Assembly: GCF_036227605.1 (NCBI RefSeq)
Contig: NZ_CP109487.1
Location: 992,001-1,056,000, forward strand
DNA from: Streptomyces sp. NBC_01439
GTDB lineage: Bacteria > Actinomycetota > Actinomycetes > Streptomycetales > Streptomycetaceae
DNA length: 64,000 bases
Direction of reading: 5' to 3'
Shown: positions 9,200 through 18,892 of the stretch, in pieces
Layout of the letters: the number at the start of each line of letters is the position of its first letter
Position numbering within the stretch: the first letter of the stretch is position 1
Position numbers and translations under genes: made by a program
Notes under the pieces: model-generated
Databases searched by the model: none
What the model was told of the DNA's origin: nothing
The model's input: only the letters and a program-made list of their open reading frames with translations

Positions 9200-9925
9200 T
9201 CAATGCCAGCAGGACTGCCGGACGCGGCGCAGCTCGGTCCGCAGCACGGGTGTGCCGTCGACCGGTGCCGGGTCCTCCGCAGTCGGCTCGATTCCCCCGG
9301 CGGCGGTTTTGTCGAGCGTTGCCAGGCCGTCGGGGCCGACCGTGCCGAACACCGTGTAGTTCGGTCGCAGCGCGGAGTCGCCGTAGACGACGAAGAACTG
9401 TGAGCCGTTCGTGTCCGGACCGGCGTTGGCCATCGCCAGGAGGCCGCGCCCGTAGAGACGGCGGGCGCCGGTCGGATCGGTCGGTGCCGGCGGCAGGTCC
9501 ACCGGCAGCTCGTCCTTGTACTTGTACCCGGGCCCGCCCTCACCGGTACCGGTCGGGTCGCCGCACTGCAGGACCTTCAGCGTCGGATACGCCGTCAGAC
9601 GGTGACACACCGTACGGTCGTAGAACCCGTGCCGTGCCAGGTGCAGGAAACTCTGGACCGTGCACGGCGCCTTGGCCCGGTCCAAGTGCAGCGGGAGCGG
9701 GCCCTGACTGGTCGCAACAGCCATGTCAACCGTGCCGCGACTGGGGGTGCGCCGCGGGTCGGGCGGCAGCGGGACGGAGCGCGCCGGCGGCTCGTCCGGG
9801 GTCTGCGCGTACTGACAGGGGCCGTGCGTGGTGCGCGGCGGAGCGCCGTCGGAAGCGGCGGCGACACTCCCCCCGGACACGACTAACACCACGGCCGCGA
9901 ATGCACTGATGAGTGCTCGGTTCAT
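9200..9925 (-). CDS. Secreted cyclophilin-type peptidyl-prolyl isomerase
   Basis: 241 aa. An N-terminal signal peptide (hydrophobic to about residue 23, VAAA-SDG) precedes a cyclophilin domain: LHLARHGFYDRTVCHRL, GGPGYKYKDELP, GRGLLAMANAGPDTNGSQFF and the final FGTVGPDGLATLDK. The NGSQFF and LLAMANAGP motifs are diagnostic. No lipobox Cys is present, so it is exported rather than lipid-anchored. GGGAGGG precedes the ATG. It should assist folding of exported proteins. Confidence 0.92.
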   Translation of the reverse strand: MNRALISAFAAVVLVVSGGSVAAASDGAPPRTTHGPCQYAQTPDEPPARSVPLPPDPRRTPSRGTVDMAVATSQGPLPLHLDRAKAPCTVQSFLHLARHGFYDRTVCHRLTAYPTLKVLQCGDPTGTGEGGPGYKYKDELPVDLPPAPTDPTGARRLYGRGLLAMANAGPDTNGSQFFVVYGDSALRPNYTVFGTVGPDGLATLDKTAAGGIEPTAEDPAPVDGTPVLRTELRRVRQSCWH

Positions 9926-10049
9926 CTTGCACGCCCTCCCGATGATCGCCAGGTTTGGAGCGGTCGCAGTCTAGGGCGTGGTTCGGTCGGCGGGAGTGGA
10001 ACTTTCGGCCGATCAGCGTCGCCACGGTCCGATGCTTCCGGAAGACACG

Positions 10050-10077
10050 CCCTTGGCCCTTCTGCCAGGGCCAAGGG
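10050..10077. terminator. Hairpin, 11-bp perfect stem
   Basis: CCCTTGGCCCT and AGGGCCAAGGG flank a 6-base loop, between the cyclophilin gene (leftward, start 9925) and the surface-protein gene (rightward, start 10344). It lies upstream of both genes, so it may be an operator or a relic. The gap 9926-10343 otherwise shows no gene. Confidence 0.3.
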
Positions 10078-10343
10078 GATCCACTGCGTGGACGCCGACC
10101 ATCAAGCCTGCTGCGCCCTCGGACTGCGGGCACCCTCCCCACACTTCGCGTGAGTGCCCGGCCCAGCCCGCTGGCCGATCGTAGGAATCACCAGCTCACA
10201 CCCGCGGAGTGGCTCCGGAACTGGTGGGACATCCACTCAATTTTCCCGGCGCGGCGGTGTTGACTCCACCTGACTGTCCATCACACCACCGCAGGTCGAC
10301 TCCTCCCGTCGGCGTGTCACGAAATCCCCAAGGGGCGGGTACG

Positions 10344-11952
10344 TTGAAGACTTCCACACCACGCAGAGCCGGGCTCGTGCTCGGCTCCGCAGCCGCACTC
10401 GTAGCCGGGCTGGGTCTGGCACCGGCCGCCCAAGCCGCACCGGATCCCACCGTCTCCTTCGGCGGGGCGACCGCCGTCCCGCTGCCCGCGGGCTCCGGGA
10501 AGGGCACTGCCCCGGCGCTGGGCGACCTCAACGGCGACGGCAAGGCCGACCTCGTCACCCCGGTCAAGGGATCGAACACCCTGGTGGCCGCGCTCGGCGA
10601 CGGCAAGGGCGGCTTCGGCCCCGGTGTCTCCTTCGGGCTCGACACCGGCACCTTCCCGACGGCGGTCGCGCTCGCGGACCTCAACGGTGACGGCCGGCTG
10701 GACGCGGTCGTCGCCGCGGCCCTGACCAAGCAGCCCACGCAGCTCGGCACGGAAGGCATGGGCAGCATCGTCGAGTTGCTCGGCGACGGCAAGGGCGGCT
10801 TCGCCCCGGCAACCTCCTACTCCGCGCCGACGCTGGTCAACCCATCGACGAACGCCATGCTCCCCGTGGACATCGCGGTCGCCGACATGAACGGTGACGC
10901 CAAGCCGGACGTCCTGACTTCCAACAGCAACGGCGACAACGTCTCGGTGTGGACCAACGACGGCACCGACGCGCTGGGCACCGCGAGCAACTACTACGTG
11001 GGGGGGCGGCCGGCCCAGCAGCTACTCCGCCGGCCAGCTCCGCCCTTCCGGCTTGAAGACTGGGGACGTGAACGGCGACGGCAAGCTCGACGTGGTCATC
11101 GCGCACACCGACCGGACGATCACCGTCTTCCTCGGCGACGGCGCCGGAACCTTCGGCGCCCCGGTGACCCACCCGGTCGGCGGCAGCGCTCTCGAGGGCG
11201 TGGCCCTCACCGACGTCAACACGGACGGCAAGCCTGACCTGGTCACCAACAACGGCCCCGACAATCAGCCCACCGTCCTCCTCGGCGACGGCGCGGGTAC
11301 CTTCCGCAACGCGAGCCCGCTCTACGAAGTGAAGGGCGGCGCAAACGGCTCGCACGCCGTCGGAGACCTGAACGCGGACGGCCGGCCCGATTTGGCGGCC
11401 GCGTCCACTGCTACGGGCGTTGCGGCGCAGGTGCTGCTGAACGCCTCGAAGCCGAACCGCACGGGCCAGTCGATGTCGATGCAGGTCGCCAAGGCGCCCG
11501 GTGTCCTGTCGATGGAGGTGAACCTGCCGGCCGTCAACTTCGGCACGCTGTCACCCGGCACCGTCAGCACCCCGGCCGGACTCGGCACGTTCAAGTACAC
11601 CAACACCCTCTCCACCACCGCCCCCTGGTCGGTGACCGTTGCCGCCACGGACCTGGTCAGCGGCACGGACACCATCGGGTGGAGCAATCTGAAGATCACG
11701 ACCGGCGGCCACCTCAATGGGACCGGCGGCCAGTGGACGGGCACCGCCAAGCCCGGCCCGGGCGGCCACTTCCCCGAGGGCGCCGACCCGCAACCGGGCA
11801 CCAGCCTCTCCCCGGCCGTGACGACGGCGACCGGTGACGGCGGCACCCGCGGTGCCTTCACCCACGACGGGTCGACGGCGCAGTGGAACATCCCCGCGGA
11901 GACGGTCCCCGGCTCGTACAGCGGCACCCTGCAGTACACGATCACCGGCTGA
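10344..11952 (+). pseudogene. Secreted VCBS/FG-GAP repeat protein with WxL-like C-domain, frameshifted
   Basis: TTG start after AGGGGCGGG; signal peptide ending AAQAAPDP. Six calcium-binding FG-GAP/VCBS motifs follow (DLNGDGKADL, DLNGDGRLDA, DMNGDAKPDV, DVNGDGKLDV, DVNTDGKPDL, DLNADGRPDL), implying a beta-propeller-like surface domain. The C-terminal 140 residues (NFGTLSPGT, APWSVTVAATDL, YSGTLQYTITG) resemble WxL cell-wall-binding domains. The frame is broken at a run of seven G (11000-11006): removing one G joins NYYVG to RPSSYSAGQL and restores the repeat. The rest is intact, so this is either a recent mutation, a phase-variable tract or a sequencing error. The next gene encodes the usual WxL partner type. 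Confidence 0.7.
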
Positions 11953-11956
11953 TCCC

Positions 11957-13102
11957 ATGAACAGCTGTCTGCGCGCCCAGGGCGGCGCCACCGCCACGCA
12001 CCGGGCACGGTTCCGCGCCCTGTGGTGCCTCCTCCTCACGGGCCTCCTCCTCACGGGCCTCGTGCTCGCTCTGGCGCCGGGCGCGCAGGCAGCGCCGGCC
12101 CCCGTACCGTCGCCCGCTCCGCCGGAGTCGGCGGCAGGCGCGCCGTTCGGCGTGCAGGCCGGGCTCTACGGTCTGACGACGCTGACCGGCGGGCACTTCG
12201 GGTACGCGCTGAAGGCCGGCGCCCGGATCGAGGATTCCGCGGTCATCTACAACGAGAGCGACGAGGCCCGGACCTTCCACGTCTACGGCGCCGACGTCGC
12301 CAACGCGGCCGGCGGCGGCCTGGCCCCCGCGCAAGAAGGCCAGCAGATGCGCGCGGTCGGTGCCTGGCTGAAGCTGGACTCCGAGGCCACCGTCACCGTG
12401 CAGCCGAAGAGCAAGGCCACGGTCCGCTTCTCCCTCACGGTCCCCGACGGCACCCCGCCGGGCAGCTATCTCGGCAGCCTGGTCACCGCGCTGCGCACCC
12501 CCGCGGTCAGCGGCGGCGTGAACACCGAGACCCGTATCGCCCGGCTCGTCGAGCTCACCGTCCCCGGCACCGCCGACCTCCAGGTCTCCCTCTCGGAACT
12601 GGAACACCGGCCTGTGAGCGGCGGCGAAGAATTCACCGTGACCGTACGCAACACGGGCAACGTCCTCTACACCCTCGCCGGAACGCTGAACGTCACCGGC
12701 GGCAGCTCCGCGCGTACCGTCCCGCTCACCCCCACGGGGATCTACGTGATCCCCGGCGGCAGTGCCACCATCACCGGCCGCCTCGCCGACCTCCCCGCCC
12801 TCGGCCGCCGCGCGGTCACCGCCTCGGTGACCGCCACGGTTCCCGGCGGCGCGGCGAAGACCGTGGACAGCAACACGGTCCGGCTGTCCTACTTCCCCTG
12901 GCTCACCGCGGCCCTCACCATCGGCGGCCTCCTTGCCCTGGGCCTTCTGTTCGTCATCACGCGCGAGCGACGGCGTGCCTGGCTGCGGCGTCGCGCAGCG
13001 GAACGTACCGCGCTGCGCGCCCTGCGGCGGGAACTGCGGGCCGCGAACCCGCCTGCCGGCGACCCTCATGAAGCGCAGGCGGGCGGCGCCGAACACCCGT
13101 AG
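11957..13102 (+). CDS. WxL-partner-like (DUF916/DUF3324-type) membrane-anchored surface protein
   Basis: 381 aa. Signal peptide with a directly duplicated 15-bp segment encoding LLLTGLLLTGL, cleavage near AQAAPAP. The ectodomain has FGVQAGLYGLTTLTGGHFGY, VIYNESDEARTFHVYGADV, the AWLKLDSEATVTVQPKSKAT pattern and PPGSYLGSLV, typical of WxL-associated peptidoglycan-binding proteins. A second immunoglobulin-like module follows, then a membrane span (about residues 318-340) and a basic cytoplasmic tail rich in Arg. It starts 4 bases after the preceding stop, so the pair is one operon, as in Firmicutes WxL clusters. Function: anchoring or displaying the WxL-like partner on the cell surface (inferred). 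Confidence 0.75.
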   Translation: MNSCLRAQGGATATHRARFRALWCLLLTGLLLTGLVLALAPGAQAAPAPVPSPAPPESAAGAPFGVQAGLYGLTTLTGGHFGYALKAGARIEDSAVIYNESDEARTFHVYGADVANAAGGGLAPAQEGQQMRAVGAWLKLDSEATVTVQPKSKATVRFSLTVPDGTPPGSYLGSLVTALRTPAVSGGVNTETRIARLVELTVPGTADLQVSLSELEHRPVSGGEEFTVTVRNTGNVLYTLAGTLNVTGGSSARTVPLTPTGIYVIPGGSATITGRLADLPALGRRAVTASVTATVPGGAAKTVDSNTVRLSYFPWLTAALTIGGLLALGLLFVITRERRRAWLRRRAAERTALRALRRELRAANPPAGDPHEAQAGGAEHP

Positions 13103-13175
13103 CCGGGGGGAACGGGCCGTGGCGGGGCCGGCCGTGTTCCCAGGCGGGCGGAGGAACGAGCCGTCCGCGTCGGCG

Positions 13176-13322
13176 GTGGGCTACAAGAGCCTCGACATCA
13201 GCTTCAAGACCTACCGCCACCTCAGGCCCGGCTCCATCGGCGAAGCCGCCAAGATCCTCGACGTGGGCCTGGCCGCACAAGCGCTCCGGACGGCACGCCC
13301 CCGGTCCTGTCGGCGCTGGTAG
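13176..13322 (+). pseudogene. Tyrosine-recombinase (integrase) C-terminal remnant
   Basis: In this frame the translation reads YKSLDISFKTYRHL, then PGSIGEAAKILDVGLAA, then a stop. This matches the C-terminal end of actinomycete phage/ICE integrases (GHKSLDIT-x-TYRHLMPGS type), including the nucleophile-Tyr context TYRHL. Everything upstream (Arg-His-Arg core) is missing, so it is a dead fragment. It marks an old integration site directly before the large helicase gene. The gap 13323-13572 shows nothing else. Confidence 0.6.
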
Positions 13323-13572
13323 CCCTCCCGTCGGGCAAGCACGCACCCCCTGACTGCTCCCGACAGTGGGGGCCCACAGGCGTTCCACCACGCCCCTGGC
13401 GCCTTCCCGCTCCGGGCCCGATTCGGCCGAACCGGCCCTGTGCCCCTGGGCGTTCCGGCGCCGCAGGCCCCGCTGATCGGGACTCGACCCGATGACGGTC
13501 CGGTAGATTCGGCGATACGGCTGATCTTCAGGGGAGCGGCAGAATGCCGCACGAGCGAGACGGGGGCAGTGG

Positions 13573-16500
13573 GTGCGGAGCAGACACACACGGGACCGTC
13601 GGCGGGAGGCCCTGCTGGAGTGCTGGCGTGCGATCGAGCTGTTCAGCCCGCCGACCATTCCGGCTCCGCCCCGTCGGCGGCCCGCTGCGCGCTCCGGGCC
13701 GCGGGAGGAGTACGTGGTCGACTTGGCGCCGGAGCCGGGCCGGGTGCCACCGCTCCTGCCGTGGGATCCGGACCATCCGGAGACGGGGGCACGGCGGGCA
13801 CCGTACGGCCGGATGTGGCGGCATGACGTCTACTGCGGGGTCTTCGACCTGGAGCTGCTCCGCCAGGCGATGATCGCGGTACTGCCCGCGGGGACCGATC
13901 CCGACCCCGGTGTGCCGCAGTCCGAGCTGGTGCTGTCGGGCCAGAGCGCGATGTTCGCGCTGGTCCTGGACGACGAGGGCCGACCGCTTGAGGACACGTC
14001 CGTGATCTCCGCGTGCGCCTGGGCGACCGGCCGCCTGTTCGATCCGGGGCCGTCCGCACCTGGCTGGCTGGACGGATTCGAGGAGCTCGACGACGCGTTC
14101 GGCGGGGCGATCGACGAGCTCACGGCCACCGCGATCCCTTACAGCCCCACCGCGCCGGCCGCCGGAACGGCGTACGAGCGGTGGCCCGGCTCCGAGGGTG
14201 CGGCGAGAGCGCCGGGCGCGGCCGGCGGCGGCTGGCAACGGCTGCTCGCCGAGATCCTGGGCGGCGCTGCCGTCGGGGCGGTCGGGGCCCTGTTCGGCGA
14301 GGTCGCCGGCGCCGCGCTGCAGGGCGCGGCGGAGCCCCTGGTTCGCCGCGCTGCGGACTGGGTCGCGGCCCGCCGCCCCGCCGAGGAACAGGTGGAGTCC
14401 GGGCGGCCGGACGGCGCCGAGGGTGTTCCCGAGGGGGCATCGCCCGATGGTCCGGACACGTCGGCGGGGTACGGGGCTGGCGCCGGTCCCCGTGCGCTCG
14501 GGGTCGCCGATCTGGTCGCCCTGACCGCGCAGATCGCCGACCTGTGCGGGGTTCAGGACCACCTGCGGCCGCAGGTGGTCCGGGTGCGCAGCAGGCTGGT
14601 CCACCGGCCGCGGGACCCGCAGGCGAAGGTCGCCGCCGCCGCGCCGTTCTTGAACAGTCTGCTTCCCCCTGATCTGGCCCGGGTGTCCGCGGCGGTCGGG
14701 AAGGGGATCGGCCCGGCGCTGGAGGCGTACCTGACCGAGCTCGACGCCGTCGACGTGGGGGCGCGGACGGACGTGCGCCGGGAGCGCGGGGTCGTTCTGG
14801 AAGGGGTGGCTCCGGATCTGGTTCCGGCCGGCCGCTGGCCCGCACCCGCTCGGTTCCCGCTCGCGCTGAGCCAGCAGTTCGCGGTCGACCGCATGCTCGC
14901 CGACCGAGCGGGAACCGAGGGCGGGACGTTCTCCGTGAACGGCCCGCCCGGCACGGGCAAGACCACGATGCTGCGCGACCTGGTCGCCGCCCTGGTCGTC
15001 GAGCGGGCGGCGGTGCTGGCCGCGTTCGACCGGCCCTCGCAGGCGTTCACCGGTCCGGCGTGGCGGGGCAAGGACCGCCAGGGCAGGCACGCCCGCTTCG
15101 TGTCGCGGCTCGACCCTCGGCTGACCGGGTTCGAGATCGTGGTCACCTCGTCCAACAACGGCGCCGTGGAGAACATCACCGCCGAGCTGCCCGGCATCGG
15201 TGCGCTCGACGATCACTGGCACAACGGCCCCGACCATTTCTCCGACCTCGCCTCCGCGCTCCTTGGCGGGCCGGCCTGGGGTCTGATCGCGGCGGTGCTC
15301 GGCAACAAGGCCAACCGCAAGGAGTTCGGGGAGCGGTTCTGGTGGGGCCGGCTGCCGGAGAAGGAGACCGACGCCCGCAAGGCCGCGGAGCTGCCGCCGC
15401 TGCGCGGCATGCGGGAGGTCCTGAGCGACTGGATTCCGCCCAAGCCACAGCCCGGTGGCCGCGGTCTCTTCACCCAGGCGGACCAGGTCGCGGCCGTGAC
15501 CGCCCGGCCCGCCCGGCCCGTGCCCTCGTGGACTGACGCCGTTGCCGCGTTCCGTACCGCCCAGATCGAGGTCGAGCGGCTGCGCGCCGGGCGCGCCCGG
15601 CTGGCCGGGGTGCTGGCGGGCGTGGAGTCCCCGTCGGCCGGGCAGCGGATCGCGGACCTGGAAGCCGCCGTGTCCCGGGCCGACCAGCAGGTGGCCGCCG
15701 CCGCTGCGGTCCTGGACCGGGCCACCGCCGCCACTGCCAGCGCCCGGACCGCCACCGCGGCGGCCGAGGCCGGACACCGGACGGCCTCGGAGCACGTACC
15801 GCGGGCCCGCCAGGAGTTGGCCACCGCCCGCGCGAACCTGTCGGCCGCCCGTGAACTGGCCGCGCACCAGCGCGAGTACGTGACCGCCCTCACCGCCCGC
15901 CACGACACACCCCCGGCCGTCGAGCGGGGCCTTCGCGGCGGGCTGCGCCGCCTGCTGCAGAGCACGGCCGACCGGCAGGCCGCCGAACGGCAGCAGGAGC
16001 ACGCTCGGGCCGAGATCGCGTACTTGCTCGTCCAACAGCGCACCGCGCTCGAGGACTCCCTGGAACAGGTCGCCGAAGCCGTGCGCACCGAATCCCTGGC
16101 CGCCGGCTGGCACGCCCGGTCCGGCAGCGCCGTCGACGAGGCAGCCACCAGCCTCACCGCCGCCCTCGCCCACGAACGAGCGGCGAGCGCACGGGAGTCC
16201 GCGGCAGCCGCCTCCCTTCGGCAGGCGAGACAGACCGCCGACTCGTCCCGCCGCGATCTTCGGGGCGCCGTGGCCGAACTCGACGGCCGCCACCGCGAAC
16301 TGCGCGAGGCGGCGCGGACGCTGCCGTCCTTGCCGCTCGGCTGGGCTCACCTCGACGAAGCCGATCAGGAACTCGGCTCGCCCTGGTCCGACGGGGCCTG
16401 GTCCACCGCGCGCAGCGACCTGTTCCTACGCGCCCTCGACCTGCACCGCGCCTTCGTCGCCGGGGCCGCGAAGAACGTCCGCGGCAACCTCCAGGTCCTC

Positions 16501-17544
16501 ATGGAGCTGATGGCCGGGACCAACGGGCCCGTCCCCGACGAAGAGGTCGCGCACGCCTGGCAAACCCTGTTCCTCCTGGTGCCCGTCGTCTCGACCACCT
16601 TCTCCTCCATCGGGAGCATGTTCGCCCGCCTCGGCCGGGAGTCCATCGGCTGGGTCCTCGTCGACGAGGCCGGGCAGGCCACCCCGCAGGCCGCCGCCGG
16701 CGCACTGTGGCGCGCCCGCAGGGCCGTTCTGGTCGGCGATCCGCTCCAGCTCGAACCCGTCGTCACCATGCCCGAGGCCCTCCAGCGCCGGCTGCTGCGC
16801 GCCTATGGCGTCGACGAGCACTGGCTGCCGTCGGCCACCTCGGCCCAGGCCGTCGCCGACCGGACCAACCGCTACGGCACCTACCTGCCGGCCCCGGACA
16901 CCAGCGACGAGCACGTCTGGGTGGGCTCGCCGCTGCGCGTGCACCGCCGTTGCGAAGAGCCGATGTTCACGGTCAGCAACGAGGTGGCGTACGGCGGCCT
17001 CATGGTCCACGGCACCGGGCAGAAGGCGTTCCCCGATGCGGAACGGGACGGGCTGTTACCCAGCCGCTGGCTCAACACCGACGACCCGTCCCGTCCGTCC
17101 GATGCGCCATGGGGCGACCGCGACCGCCGAGCCTTCGAGTTCGTCCTCGGCCACTTGCACCGGCACGGCGTCGCCGTCGAGCGCGTGCGCGTCATCGCCC
17201 CCTTCCGGGCCCTCGTCGCCGAATGCCAGAAGATCTGCCGCGGCCGTGACGGCTGGACGTCGGAACTGATCGAGGAGCGCTGCGCCACCGTCCACCGGGC
17301 GCAGGGCAAGGAAGCCGACGTCGTCGTCCTCGTGCTCGGCGGCGGCCGGCCCGGCGCCCGCGACTGGGCGGCCCGCACCCCGCACCTGCTCAACGTCGCC
17401 GCGAGCCGCGCCAAACGCCGCCTCTACGTCATCGGCGAGCGCAGCCTGTGGGCCCCGCTCCCGCACTTCGACGTCCTCGCCGCCGAGCTGCCGGAGTTCC
17501 ACCACCTCCGCGACCGCGCCAGCTGGCCGCCCGACATCGAGTGA
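13573..17544 (+). CDS. Large SF1 (DNA2/Upf1-like) helicase with coiled-coil insert
   Basis: 1323 aa, GTG start. The N-terminal 440 residues are a lineage-specific domain (YVVDLAPEPGRVPPLLPWDP). Walker A is NGPPGTGKTTMLRDL near residue 456. Between motifs I and II lies a 250-residue Ala/Arg/Glu-rich coiled coil (about 660-930). Walker B is DEAGQATPQ near 1030, followed by an SF1 C-half: LVGDPLQLEPV, VHRAQGKEADVVVLVLGGG and LLNVAASRAKRRLYVIGE. The order matches AAA_11/AAA_12 helicases such as DNA2, Upf1 and SMUBP2. The length, the inserted coil and the integrase remnant next door are compatible with a phage-defence or mobile-element role, but that is inference. Confidence 0.8.
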   Translation: MRSRHTRDRRREALLECWRAIELFSPPTIPAPPRRRPAARSGPREEYVVDLAPEPGRVPPLLPWDPDHPETGARRAPYGRMWRHDVYCGVFDLELLRQAMIAVLPAGTDPDPGVPQSELVLSGQSAMFALVLDDEGRPLEDTSVISACAWATGRLFDPGPSAPGWLDGFEELDDAFGGAIDELTATAIPYSPTAPAAGTAYERWPGSEGAARAPGAAGGGWQRLLAEILGGAAVGAVGALFGEVAGAALQGAAEPLVRRAADWVAARRPAEEQVESGRPDGAEGVPEGASPDGPDTSAGYGAGAGPRALGVADLVALTAQIADLCGVQDHLRPQVVRVRSRLVHRPRDPQAKVAAAAPFLNSLLPPDLARVSAAVGKGIGPALEAYLTELDAVDVGARTDVRRERGVVLEGVAPDLVPAGRWPAPARFPLALSQQFAVDRMLADRAGTEGGTFSVNGPPGTGKTTMLRDLVAALVVERAAVLAAFDRPSQAFTGPAWRGKDRQGRHARFVSRLDPRLTGFEIVVTSSNNGAVENITAELPGIGALDDHWHNGPDHFSDLASALLGGPAWGLIAAVLGNKANRKEFGERFWWGRLPEKETDARKAAELPPLRGMREVLSDWIPPKPQPGGRGLFTQADQVAAVTARPARPVPSWTDAVAAFRTAQIEVERLRAGRARLAGVLAGVESPSAGQRIADLEAAVSRADQQVAAAAAVLDRATAATASARTATAAAEAGHRTASEHVPRARQELATARANLSAARELAAHQREYVTALTARHDTPPAVERGLRGGLRRLLQSTADRQAAERQQEHARAEIAYLLVQQRTALEDSLEQVAEAVRTESLAAGWHARSGSAVDEAATSLTAALAHERAASARESAAAASLRQARQTADSSRRDLRGAVAELDGRHRELREAARTLPSLPLGWAHLDEADQELGSPWSDGAWSTARSDLFLRALDLHRAFVAGAAKNVRGNLQVLMELMAGTNGPVPDEEVAHAWQTLFLLVPVVSTTFSSIGSMFARLGRESIGWVLVDEAGQATPQAAAGALWRARRAVLVGDPLQLEPVVTMPEALQRRLLRAYGVDEHWLPSATSAQAVADRTNRYGTYLPAPDTSDEHVWVGSPLRVHRRCEEPMFTVSNEVAYGGLMVHGTGQKAFPDAERDGLLPSRWLNTDDPSRPSDAPWGDRDRRAFEFVLGHLHRHGVAVERVRVIAPFRALVAECQKICRGRDGWTSELIEERCATVHRAQGKEADVVVLVLGGGRPGARDWAARTPHLLNVAASRAKRRLYVIGERSLWAPLPHFDVLAAELPEFHHLRDRASWPPDIE

Positions 17545-17639
17545 CCGCCGACGGGGCGGCAGAGCGGAGGGCCACACGCCCGTCGCGGCGCGACGATCAC
17601 AGCGGACGACTGCCCCCGCACCGGGGTGAGCGAACCCAC

Positions 17640-18012
17640 GGCCACATCCCGCTGGCCCGGATCGCGGCCACCCCCGTCGGGGCCGGCACTCCCGAAACCG
17701 AAGGCCCGTACCCGTCACTGCGACGAGGACCGTCCTCACCCGGGCCCGTCTGACCCTCGCGGACATCGACACCTTCGCCGGCAACGAACCGTTCGCCGCA
17801 CAGATCCTCGCCTACTGCACCGCGCCGGGCCTGGATCCGGAACGGATGAACCCGCACGGCGGCTCCATCGCCCTCGGCGAGCCCTACGACGCCGCCGGTG
17901 CCCTGCTGACCACCACCGCAGTGACCACTCTGCGCCACGACGGCCTCATCACCGCCCTGATCACCGTCGTCGCCGCCGGCGGCCAAGGCATGGCCGTGCT
18001 CCTGGAAGGAAC
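17640..18012 (+). pseudogene. Decayed thiolase (acetyl-CoA acetyltransferase) C-terminal fragment
   Basis: Two frames together read PLARIAATPVGAG, then after a shift near 17712 VPVTATRTVLTRARLTLADI, DTFAGNEPFAAQILAYC, NPHGGSIALGEPYDAAGALL and ITVVAAGGQGMAVLLEG. This is the C-terminal half of a thiolase: ATR-AL--AGLT--DID, NEAFAAQ, GG-IALGHPLGA-GAR and CIGGGQG. The catalytic His of GHP is now Glu and the catalytic Cys before GGGQG is Ala, and the N-terminal half is absent, so it cannot be active. Confidence 0.65.
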
Positions 18013-18337
18013 GCACCTCGTAGCCCGCATCGGACGATGCGCTGCCGAGTGGCCGTCGAAGGCCGCGGACCGGCCGTGCGGCACCCGGATCCCGGCGAGG
18101 CGTGAGCGATGGGGTGCTGCTGCCTGCGGTCAGCCGGCCCCCGCGGCCGGGCCTTGGCCGAACCGGGAAGCATCCTCAACCATGGCGTCCAGGCGTCGTC
18201 GTACAGTGCGCAGCGAGAGTCTCCGCGCTCCCCGGCCGGTGAAGCGTCTCCGTCGGCTTCGGCTACTCACTGCTGTCCCTGTCGCGGACAGCGCGCGGGC
18301 GCCAGGAGAACCCCGTCAACGACTGCAGGAGGACAGC

Positions 18338-18847
18338 GTGCTCACAGCGCACCAGTGGATCGACGCCCTCGGCCTGGAAGCCCACGTGGAGGGCGGGTAC
18401 TTCCGCCGGACCTTCCAGGCGGACCACCGCCGCCGGATCCGCACACCCGATGGGGACCGTTACACGCTGACCTCCATCCACTACCTGCTCACCCACTGGT
18501 CCCCGATCGGTCACTGGCACCTGAACCGGTCCGACATCCTGCACTTCCACCACCACGGCGAACCCATCACCTACCACCTGCTCCACCCCGACGGTCGCCA
18601 CTCCACCGCCGTCCTCGGGCCGGACCCCGGCCAAGGACAGCTCCTCACCCTCGCCGTGCCGGGAGGCATCTGGAAGGCCTCCCACCTCACCGCTGGAGAC
18701 CACGCCCTGATCAGCGAAGCCGTCGCGCCCGGCTTCGACTACGCCGACATGACCCTCGGCCGGCCCGAGGAGCTCATCGCGCGCTTCCCCGCGCATGCCG
18801 AGCTCATCCGCCGCTACTGCCGCCCCGCCCAGCAGGGCGAGGGCTGA
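18338..18847 (+). CDS. Cupin_5 (DUF985) family protein
   Basis: 169 aa. GTG start 4 bases after AGGAGGA. EAHVEGGYFRRTFQADH, TSIHYLLTHWSP, HWHLNRSDILHFHHHG and VVAPGFDYADMTLG-like segments (here EAVAPGFDYADM) define the cupin_5 family, a small beta-barrel with a possible metal site formed by the HWH/HFHHH histidines. Some relatives are annotated as sugar epimerase-like. Stand-alone; no pathway context here. The frame is open upstream into the thiolase remnant but the ribosome-binding site fixes this start. Confidence 0.85.
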   Translation: MLTAHQWIDALGLEAHVEGGYFRRTFQADHRRRIRTPDGDRYTLTSIHYLLTHWSPIGHWHLNRSDILHFHHHGEPITYHLLHPDGRHSTAVLGPDPGQGQLLTLAVPGGIWKASHLTAGDHALISEAVAPGFDYADMTLGRPEELIARFPAHAELIRRYCRPAQQGEG

Positions 18848-18892
18848 GATGACCAGGAGGACGAGGTACTGCAGCGAGCCCGCCACGCCCCG

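Noticed and set aside
9971..10055. Weak inverted repeat GGGCGTG.../...CACGCCC about 85 bp apart, IS-end-like
   Set aside because: Only seven matching bases, no target duplication, no second copy seen.
13528..16350. A 940-codon open frame on the minus strand opposite the helicase gene
   Set aside because: It is the high-GC shadow of the helicase frame: Gly/Arg/Pro-rich, no domain, no ribosome-binding site.
18136..18235. Minus-strand frame reading RRLSLRTVRRRLDAMVEDAS, like a LuxR-type helix-turn-helix
   Set aside because: Only about 30 residues, with no start or upstream half; could be a remnant but too short to annotate.
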